This document shows positions 32,517 to 40,035 of a stretch of 40,035 nt of DNA, in pieces (position 1 is the stretch's first letter; the number at the start of each line of letters is the position of its first letter). The stretch spans positions 1-40,035 of the forward strand of contig JAEELE010000070.1 in assembly GCA_016288755.1 (NCBI GenBank), given 5' to 3'. A program made the translations under genes and the position numbers. The stretch comes from Oscillospiraceae bacterium. GTDB lineage: Bacteria > Bacillota > Clostridia > Oscillospirales > Ruminococcaceae. The notes under the pieces are model-generated. The model saw nothing but the letters and a program-made list of their open reading frames with translations, was not told the origin of the DNA and did not search any database.

Positions 32517-33193
32517 TGCGGCACCTCCCGCAGCCGGTAGCCGATGCCCCAGACCGTCTCGATGAAATCGGTGCCGGAGGCTTTTTTCAGCTTGGCGCGC
32601 AGATTGCTGACATGCACGCTGATCGTGCTGTCCTCGCAGTATTCGGCATTCCAGACCGCCTCGTAGAGGTTCGCCTTGGTGTAGACGCGCTGCGGGTGCT
32701 CCATGAAGAGCTGCAAAAGCTGCAGTTCCTTTCCCGTCAGCGGGAGGGGCTTCTCCCGCCAGCAGGCGCGGTGCTCCGCGGGGAAGAGCGTCAGCCCGTG
32801 ATACGACAGCTTCTCGGGGGCATCGGCAGCGCCCGCCCGCCGCAGCACGACCTCGATGCGCACGAGCACCTCACTGAGGTCGAAGGGCTTCATGATGTAG
32901 TCGTCGGCGCCGAGGCGGAGCACGTCCAGACGTGTCTGCAGCAGCGATTTCGCCGAGATCACGATCACCGGCGTATCGGAATGCGTGCGCAGCTCGGTCA
33001 GCAGCGATTCGCCGCTTCTCTGCGGCAGCATCAGGTCCATGAGGATCAGGTCAAAGTGCTGTGCAAGCAGGAGCTCCGCGGCAGAATTGCCGTCGAAGGC
33101 GGGCGTGACGGTGCAGCCGTTCTGCTGCAGAAAGTCCGTCAGCATGCGGCTGATCGCCGGGTCATCCTCGATCAGTGCGATCGCGGCGCGCAT
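32513..33193 (-). CDS. OmpR/PhoB-family response regulator
   Basis: 226 residues. Receiver 1-118 with E9-D10-D11, phosphoacceptor D53, S80 and K102. Winged-helix DNA-binding domain about 128-222 with LTGKELQLLQLF, YTKANLYEAVW, DSTISVHVSNLRAKL and TVWGIGYRL. It is phosphorylated by the kinase encoded next to it and binds DNA. The target is unknown. An AAAGGATG site lies about 10 nt before the ATG. No strong sigma-A promoter is evident upstream, and the gap to the next gene contains a heptamer array. Confidence 0.95.
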   Translation of the reverse strand: MRAAIALIEDDPAISRMLTDFLQQNGCTVTPAFDGNSAAELLLAQHFDLILMDLMLPQRSGESLLTELRTHSDTPVIVISAKSLLQTRLDVLRLGADDYIMKPFDLSEVLVRIEVVLRRAGAADAPEKLSYHGLTLFPAEHRACWREKPLPLTGKELQLLQLFMEHPQRVYTKANLYEAVWNAEYCEDSTISVHVSNLRAKLKKASGTDFIETVWGIGYRLREVPQ

Positions 33194-33261
33194 GGGGCAT
33201 CATCCTTTCGGTGGATTTGTGATCATTTCGGTATCGTGTTCCTGCGGAAAGTCAGAATATA

Positions 33262-33303
33262 GGTAGGAGGTAGGAGGGAGGAAGTCGGGTCAGGAGTGAG
33301 AAC
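33262..33303. repeat. Heptamer array, purine type
   Basis: Six units (GGTAGGA, GGTAGGA, GGGAGGA, AGTCGGG, TCAGGAG, TGAGAAC) between the diguanylate cyclase stop (33313) and the response regulator start. Confidence 0.7.
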
Positions 33304-33312
33304 TTGTCCGGT

Positions 33313-34392
33313 TCAGCTGCGCAGATGCAGTGCCTTGCCGCCCGCGGCTGCCTCTGCCTTGAGCCGCGCCTTGTCTGCATACATCAGCGCGTCTGCTTCC
33401 TGCATCATCGCATCGACCGGCTTGCCTGCCGAGAGCCCGAATGCACAGGAGTATCCGGCAGCCTGCACGTCCCGGCGCATCCCGTCGGTCAGCGCCTGCA
33501 TCTCCTCCGCCGAGCCGCCGCGGCAGAGCATGATGAACTCGTCGCCGCCGACGCGGTACACACGGTCCTTGCCCGTCGATGCCGCCAGAAAGACCGCCGA
33601 AATCGCCTTCAGCGCGCGGTCGCCCGCCTCGTGCCCCTGCGTGTCGTTGAGCCATTTGAGCTCGTTCATGTCGATCGACACAACGCCGGTGATCGAGTCC
33701 TCCCGCTTCTGCAGATCGCTGTAGAACGACTGCCGGTTGAAGAGCCCGGTCAGTGCGTCGCGCTTGGTGGACTGCGAATAAACGTACAGATAGTAGAGCA
33801 CAAGCTCTGCGGCAAAGGTCAGATTGACGGAGACCTCGCGTCCGTATGCGGTGAACAGCGATGCGAACGCCGCTGCCAGCGCCAGATAGAGCAGGATCAG
33901 CGCCTCCTCCGAATTGTGCATGGCAAACACGCGGAAGGAGCGTAAAAACAGCGCGAGCACATAGAAACATGTGGCAATATAGGGCGTATAGCCCAGCGGA
34001 CCGCGCTGAAATGCGTTGTCCGCACTGAAGGAATAGGAAATGCCGGTGAAAAATGCGGAAAACGCGATCAGACCGTTCAGCACCGCGGGAATGAGCAGCA
34101 GCGGACTCTGCTTTTTGCTTGAAATCAGGACCAGCAGCAAAATGATGAGCGGGCGCAGCGTGTAGCAGACCGCCGAAAACAGCACGCGCCAGACCGTCGG
34201 ATGGTCGAGCATACCGAAATAGCTCTCCGCATTGTCGACGACCGCGAGCACCGCGATCGAAATGATTGCGCCGCGCAGCAGATACAGCATCCGCTTTTCG
34301 AGGAAGACGTCAAACAGCGTCACAATATACATGCCGAGCAGCAGCAGGATCAGACAGTAATTCTGCCCCAGATAATCCAGTATTCGGTCCAT
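33313..34392 (-). CDS. Membrane diguanylate cyclase (GGDEF)
   Basis: 359 residues. Six to seven transmembrane helices (about 12-30, 38-55, 70-90, 97-117, 138-153, 163-183, 189-206) lead straight into a GGDEF domain (about 208-355) with RDALTGLFNR, DMNELKWLND and an intact GGDEF at 282-286, so c-di-GMP synthesis is expected. The inhibitory RxxD site reads T273-G-K-D276, lacking the Arg. The frame is open 35 codons upstream, but the ATG at 34390-34392 with AAAGGGGA before it fits the first helix. The membrane part probably senses an unknown signal. Confidence 0.92.
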   Translation of the reverse strand: MDRILDYLGQNYCLILLLLGMYIVTLFDVFLEKRMLYLLRGAIISIAVLAVVDNAESYFGMLDHPTVWRVLFSAVCYTLRPLIILLLVLISSKKQSPLLLIPAVLNGLIAFSAFFTGISYSFSADNAFQRGPLGYTPYIATCFYVLALFLRSFRVFAMHNSEEALILLYLALAAAFASLFTAYGREVSVNLTFAAELVLYYLYVYSQSTKRDALTGLFNRQSFYSDLQKREDSITGVVSIDMNELKWLNDTQGHEAGDRALKAISAVFLAASTGKDRVYRVGGDEFIMLCRGGSAEEMQALTDGMRRDVQAAGYSCAFGLSAGKPVDAMMQEADALMYADKARLKAEAAAGGKALHLRS

Positions 34393-34432
34393 CGGCAAGT
34401 CCCCTTTCATAAAAATGTTGCTCTGATAATTC

Positions 34433-34446
34433 GGAATGCGGAATAA
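34433..34446. repeat. Two-unit heptamer repeat (GGAATGC GGAATAA)
   Basis: Short member of the same family, identical to part of the left arm at 30713-30726. It lies in the 138-nt gap between the Nudix gene stop and the diguanylate cyclase start. Confidence 0.6.
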
Positions 34447-34530
34447 GATGTGTCCGCTTTGAGGAAGGGTTCTGAATGAGGCAGGCGCCATGCCCATTGT
34501 ATCGCTGAGGAAACGCGGTTCCCGCGGGGG

Positions 34531-35199
34531 TCAGCCGCCGAATTTTGCCTGCCAGAGCGCCAGTGCCGCGAGCGTGAAGCCGTCGGTCACGGCACCCGCT
34601 GCGATTTTTTCACGGAGCTCCTCCGCACCGAGCAGCACACAGCGCAGAATGCCCTCGTGCCCCTCTGCGCACTGCGGACGGCTCACCGTGCAGAAATAGA
34701 CCTCAGCCTGCGTGCTCATCATGCCGCTGTCCGGCGCGACCGTGCCCAGCAGCATCACGCTCTGCACCTGCGCGCCGATCTCCTCGGAAAGCTCCTTGTG
34801 CAGATTCTGCTCGGCGGTCAGCCCGGGCTCGCCGAAGCCGCGCGGAAACGCCAGCTGCTCGCCGCGGATCGCATGGCGATACTGCCGCAGCAGCACAAAT
34901 TTCCCGTCATACATCGGCAGACTGACGACCCCGCCGGTCTGCGCCGGGACCAGCCGCTCATAGGCAAAGCGGTTTCCCGCGCCGTCCTCCACCAGATCGA
35001 CGACCATCATCGAATAGCGGCTCTCATAGACCACACCGATCACGCGGCCCGTGCGGCGGCAGAATTCCCGCACTGCCTGCTCGTCGGTGATGACCCGGAG
35101 CACATCGGACGCCGCAAACAGCGCCGGGCGCTCCTCCTGCAGACGGCAGTAGCGTGCCCATGCGCGCGCCTGCGCATCACTCTGCGAATTCGTGTGCAT
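34531..35199 (-). CDS. Nudix hydrolase, ADP-ribose pyrophosphatase-like, with altered Nudix box
   Basis: 222 residues. N-terminal beta region (VIGVVYESRYSMMVVDLVED) resembles ADP-ribose pyrophosphatases, with VSLPMYDGKFVLLRQYRH before the Nudix box and PDSGMMSTQAEVYF after it. The box spans G121-A143. The metal-binding K-E-L-S-E-E-I-G part is intact apart from Lys for Arg at 135, but the first conserved Glu is L127. Likely a cytosolic hydrolase of ADP-ribose or another nucleoside diphosphate derivative. Its start lies inside the last codons of the TIR gene (23-nt overlap), so the two are co-expressed, which suggests linked NAD/ADP-ribose chemistry (inference). Confidence 0.85.
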   Translation of the reverse strand: MHTNSQSDAQARAWARYCRLQEERPALFAASDVLRVITDEQAVREFCRRTGRVIGVVYESRYSMMVVDLVEDGAGNRFAYERLVPAQTGGVVSLPMYDGKFVLLRQYRHAIRGEQLAFPRGFGEPGLTAEQNLHKELSEEIGAQVQSVMLLGTVAPDSGMMSTQAEVYFCTVSRPQCAEGHEGILRCVLLGAEELREKIAAGAVTDGFTLAALALWQAKFGG

Positions 35200-37240
35200 G
35201 TGTTGTCAACCCCTCCAGAATCTGATGATATGCCGTGCGCCCCGACTGCAGCAGAATGCCCTCGAACAGGCGCAGCTTCTCCATAAATGCGTCCTCCGCA
35301 TCGCAGACGGAGAGATAATCGCCGCAGACAAACTCGATCACGAGGTTTTCGCGGAGATTGTCCGAGAGCTTCTCCTCATGCTCGCGCCGGATGCGGATGA
35401 CATCGCTGCCCTCGCGGTAGACCGTGATGAGCCTGCACCCGCCGAAGGAATAGATCACCGACAGGCTGCCCGGCTCCTTTCGCATGCGGCAGTGCGGGAG
35501 CGCCGCGGCACATGCTGCCGTCAGCCGCCGGAAGCGCCGCCACACGACCTCCACATCGTGAAAGTCGATCTCGTTGAGGCTGGCGCGCTTGCGGGAGGCG
35601 TCGCGTGCCTCGAGATAGGCGGTCCATTCCGGCATCCGGCGAATGCATGCGATATCCGCGAGCGAGAGCGCAGGGCACTCCGCCAGATAGGATTCCTTGA
35701 GAAAGCCCGGCACAAAGTTGATGACGGCGCAGTAGAGCTCGTCTGCCGAGATCACGCGGAGATTCTGCTCGCCCCGCTGCTCGGACATGTAATAGTCCCA
35801 CAGGCAGCTCTCATAGCTCGAGATCGGCGTGATGTGCAGTGCGGTCGGCAGATTGATCATATAGGTGAAGTCGATGATCTGCTTGAGCTCGCAGACAAAG
35901 GGCTTCGTGTAATCGAGCTGACAGTCGGTAACACGCGAGCCGCTCCGCACGAGAAAATCGAGATAGACGCTGTTGCGCGTATAGCTGCCCGGGCGCTCGT
36001 CATCGCGCGCGACGGCGGTGTCGCGCAGCCTGCGCCAGAGCGCCGCAAACTCCCCTGCGCGCTCCTGCGGCACGCCCATCGCGAGCCGGAAGGATTCGAG
36101 GCGGTGCCGGTCGTTGCCGGTCGTCAGCAGCAGATTCATCATGCGCATCGAGAGCGTCCGCGCGATCTCAAAGCTGTTCGCCTCGTCGTCCGTGTCGATG
36201 CCGTCCCAGCTCATGCGGATGCAGTAGACCGCGTGCTGCCGGCAGATCTCCCGCCAGCGCGCAAACTGCTCCTCCGCGACGTCGAAGCGCGGGCGCTCGA
36301 CCGGCGTGCGCTCCTTCATCAGATACATGACGAAGGAGCCGTTCTGCAGCAGCTCGCAGAAGGCGCGCGCGTTGTCGCCGTCGCCCATGTACCAGTCCGC
36401 GATTGCCTCGGAATTGAACACCGAAGCACGGTTGATCAGCACCTGCCAGTTGTGCAGCAGTGCGCTGATCACCTCGTATTGCTGCATCTGTTTGCGCTTT
36501 TCGGTCAGCGACGGCGCACAGAAGCCCTCTGCCCGGAAAGCCGGGTCATCAAAGAATTCCGGCGGCACCCACTGGTTGTCCATGCAGATCGGGTAGACCG
36601 CGTTCGGGTCGGTCTCGCCGACATTGAGCGCATAGAACGTGATGCCGTCCTCCTCGCGCTTTTCCGGCAGCGCGTAGGGGTAGATGTAATCCGATTCGGC
36701 GTCGACCTCGCTGAGCCCGAGCAGCCCGCTCTCGGACTGACCCTGTGCAGCCTGCGCCAGCTCGTCGGGCGTCATGCAGGCGCTCCAGATGCCGGCACCG
36801 GTCAGCACCTCGAGAAAATCGACCGTGATGCCGCGGAAATTCGCGGCGGAAATATACTGCACGGTGTTGAACAGCTCAATGATATCGGCAAATTCCGGGC
36901 GCCCGAACAGATGCTGGATCGGCACGCGCTCGAGCATGATGACAAAAATCCTGTAATCGGGGTTTTCGCTGCGCTTCCCGATCGCCATGCGGATCTCGCG
37001 GATGATCTCGCCGCGCTGCTCGATGCCGTTCGTCATGAACAGGATAAAAGCGGTGCTGCTCTGCAGGCGCTCGTTGATCGCGTCCTGCCAGTCCGCGCTG
37101 TACTCGATGCCGTGGTCATACCAGAACCGTCTGCCGTTCTGGTTCAGCACGCGCAGCAGCGATTCGACCTTTGCCATATCCGCGTGGGAATAGCTGATGA
37201 ATGCGAAGGGCAGCTGCCCCTGATACGCCATAGTGCTCAT
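35177..37240 (-). CDS. TIR-domain protein with large unrecognised C-terminal region
   Basis: 687 residues. Residues about 8-150 form a TIR domain: FAFISYSHAD (box 1), RFWYDHGIEYSADW, STAFILFMTNGI, then E82 in IIREIRMAIG, a candidate for the catalytic Glu of NAD-cleaving TIRs. The remaining 500-plus residues are not recognised; they are mixed alpha/beta, soluble and rich in acidic and aromatic residues. No signal peptide. ATG at 37238-37240 lies 9 nt from GGGAGG and is preferred; ATG at 37244-37246 is also possible. A strong promoter precedes it. The Nudix gene overlaps its 3' end, and a Clp unfoldase is divergent. A stress or anti-phage NADase role is possible but unproven. Confidence 0.88.
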   Translation of the reverse strand: MSTMAYQGQLPFAFISYSHADMAKVESLLRVLNQNGRRFWYDHGIEYSADWQDAINERLQSSTAFILFMTNGIEQRGEIIREIRMAIGKRSENPDYRIFVIMLERVPIQHLFGRPEFADIIELFNTVQYISAANFRGITVDFLEVLTGAGIWSACMTPDELAQAAQGQSESGLLGLSEVDAESDYIYPYALPEKREEDGITFYALNVGETDPNAVYPICMDNQWVPPEFFDDPAFRAEGFCAPSLTEKRKQMQQYEVISALLHNWQVLINRASVFNSEAIADWYMGDGDNARAFCELLQNGSFVMYLMKERTPVERPRFDVAEEQFARWREICRQHAVYCIRMSWDGIDTDDEANSFEIARTLSMRMMNLLLTTGNDRHRLESFRLAMGVPQERAGEFAALWRRLRDTAVARDDERPGSYTRNSVYLDFLVRSGSRVTDCQLDYTKPFVCELKQIIDFTYMINLPTALHITPISSYESCLWDYYMSEQRGEQNLRVISADELYCAVINFVPGFLKESYLAECPALSLADIACIRRMPEWTAYLEARDASRKRASLNEIDFHDVEVVWRRFRRLTAACAAALPHCRMRKEPGSLSVIYSFGGCRLITVYREGSDVIRIRREHEEKLSDNLRENLVIEFVCGDYLSVCDAEDAFMEKLRLFEGILLQSGRTAYHQILEGLTTHAHEFAE

Positions 37241-37282
37241 AGACATACACCTCCCGGTTGTTGCGCGGATGCCCGCATCTCT

Positions 37283-37311
37283 ATTATACCATGTCTGCGG
37301 GGGGATTGCAA
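37283..37311 (-). promoter_or_regulatory. Sigma-A promoter of the TIR-Nudix operon
   Basis: On the minus strand TTGCAA (37306-37311), 17-nt spacer, TATAAT (37283-37288), about 43 nt before the TIR start. Confidence 0.8.
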
Positions 37312-37337
37312 GAGCCTGCGCAGACGGTTCACAAAAA

Positions 37338-37383
37338 GCGGGACCCGCTGCAAAGAGTAATCCGGCAAACTCCTGCATATACT
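37338..37383 (+). promoter_or_regulatory. Palindrome and possible -10 box of the Clp gene
   Basis: AGCGGG-A-CCCGCT (37338-37350) is a 6-bp dyad. TATACT (37378-37383) is a plausible -10 box, but no good -35 is seen at 16-18 nt, so an activator or another sigma factor may be needed. It is not the known CtsR or CIRCE operator. Confidence 0.4.
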
Positions 37384-37412
37384 AGAAAAAAGAACAACCG
37401 GAGGGATGATTT

Positions 37413-39662
<2,250 letters not shown>

Positions 39663-39687
39663 AGCATCCCTGCTGACGGATTGTGAA

Positions 39688-39789
39688 GGCAGGAGTCAGG
39701 AGGGAGCAGGGAGGAGGTGTTCCGTCACTGTTGCTTCTGCTGTGACATTCGCTGGACGCGGGGCGGGGAGAATGCGGAATGCGGAATGA
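39688..39789. repeat. Heptamer repeats, purine type, two clusters
   Basis: Units GGCAGGA, GTCAGGA, GGGAGCA, GGGAGGA at 39688-39715 and AGAATGC, GGAATGC, GGAATGA at 39769-39789. They fill most of the gap after the Clp gene. No gene is seen from 39663 to 39913. Confidence 0.7.
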
Positions 39790-39839
39790 AAAGGAAAAAG
39801 CCGGGTGAGCTTATGACGGATACCCATATAGAAGTTTTA

Positions 39840-39868
39840 CCCCGAAGCGTTTCAAAAGCGCTTCGGGG
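39840..39868. terminator. Hairpin between convergent Clp gene and right-edge gene
   Basis: Perfect 10-bp stem CCCCGAAGCG (39840-39849) with CGCTTCGGGG (39859-39868), 9-nt loop, followed on the plus strand by an interrupted T-rich tract (TTGTATTTATTTTAT). It may stop transcription from both sides. Confidence 0.7.
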
Positions 39869-39913
39869 CATTGTATTTATTTTATCTGCTCAGATAAATC
39901 AGAATTTGCCGGA

Positions 39914-40035
39914 TTATTTTCTGCATAAACAATGCAGAATCGTTCCGTCCTCCGGCTTATAAATGTTTCCTTTTTCACAAAGGAGAACCTCAAAGCCCGC
40001 CAGCTCTGCAAACTGTATCAGATCAGCCGCTTCAA
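39914..40035 (-). CDS. Unknown protein, C-terminal 39 residues (partial, runs off right edge)
   Basis: The minus strand is open from the right edge to a TAA at 39914-39916. It encodes ...DLIQFAELAGFEVLLCEKG, then NIYKPEDGTILHCLCRK, a plausible globular protein tail. Base composition is lower in GC than the neighbours. The hairpin at 39840-39868 would follow it. Family not recognised from this fragment, and the reading frame cannot be proven without the upstream part. Confidence 0.5.
   Translation of the reverse strand, partial: EAADLIQFAELAGFEVLLCEKGNIYKPEDGTILHCLCRK

Noticed and set aside
35192-37360. 722-codon plus-strand frame opposite the TIR gene
   Set aside because: No recognisable motif and no ribosome binding site; the TIR frame has both and an aligned promoter.
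39717-39962. 81-codon plus-strand frame after the Clp gene
   Set aside because: It runs through the heptamer repeats and the terminator hairpin and has no ribosome site; the minus-strand frame is more protein-like.

Overview
The window looks like a GC-rich anaerobic Gram-positive gut or rumen bacterium of the Ruminococcus/Oscillospiraceae kind. This is inferred from two secreted, dockerin-bearing plant-wall enzymes (a GH11-GH10 xylanase and a CBM6-dockerin-CE1 esterase, both in Ruminococcus cellulosome style), a Firmicutes-type type VII secretion (T7SS) operon built on EssC, sigma-A promoters with 17-nt spacers, and FeoB with its small Cys-rich partner. I cannot name a species.

Layout. 1-7665 (minus): a T7SS operon transcribed from a consensus promoter at 7768-7796: DUF6382-like/FHA protein, ParA/CpaE-like ATPase, YukD-like protein, EssC, a degenerate WXG100 protein, then two tandem WXG100 copies, the second cut by the left edge. 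7981-9693 (minus): metallo-beta-lactamase-fold hydrolase, small unknown protein, iron-sulfur flavoprotein. 9899-11641 (plus): membrane-anchored S41 peptidase. 11852-15857 (minus): the two dockerin enzymes, each with its own promoter. 16121-16396 (minus): small membrane protein. 16621-23720 (plus): a three-gene signalling operon (REC-GGDEF-REC; hybrid kinase with HPt; hybrid kinase fused to a DegV fatty-acid-binding domain). 24033-26529 (minus): FeoA-FeoB fusion and the FeoB-associated Cys-rich peptide. 26767-31503 (plus): tRNA-Leu(UAG), ileS, ybaK, AIM24-family protein. 31617-34392 (minus): a two-component pair and a membrane diguanylate cyclase. 34531-37240 (minus): a Nudix hydrolase overlapping a TIR-domain protein, divergent from a ClpA/ClpC-like unfoldase (37413-39662, plus). 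The right edge holds the tail of an unknown minus-strand gene.

The most unusual points are: (1) the kinase-receiver-DegV fusion inside a phosphorelay that also carries a diguanylate cyclase, suggesting lipid sensing tied to c-di-GMP; (2) the TIR/Nudix overlapping pair next to a Clp unfoldase, a plausible NAD-linked defence or stress cassette; (3) a family of strictly 7-bp-phased repeats in at least eight intergenic sites, some arranged as inverted arms; (4) operator-like palindromes and phased direct repeats at the T7SS, xylanase and signalling promoters. Functions are read from sequence motifs by eye; no database search was possible.
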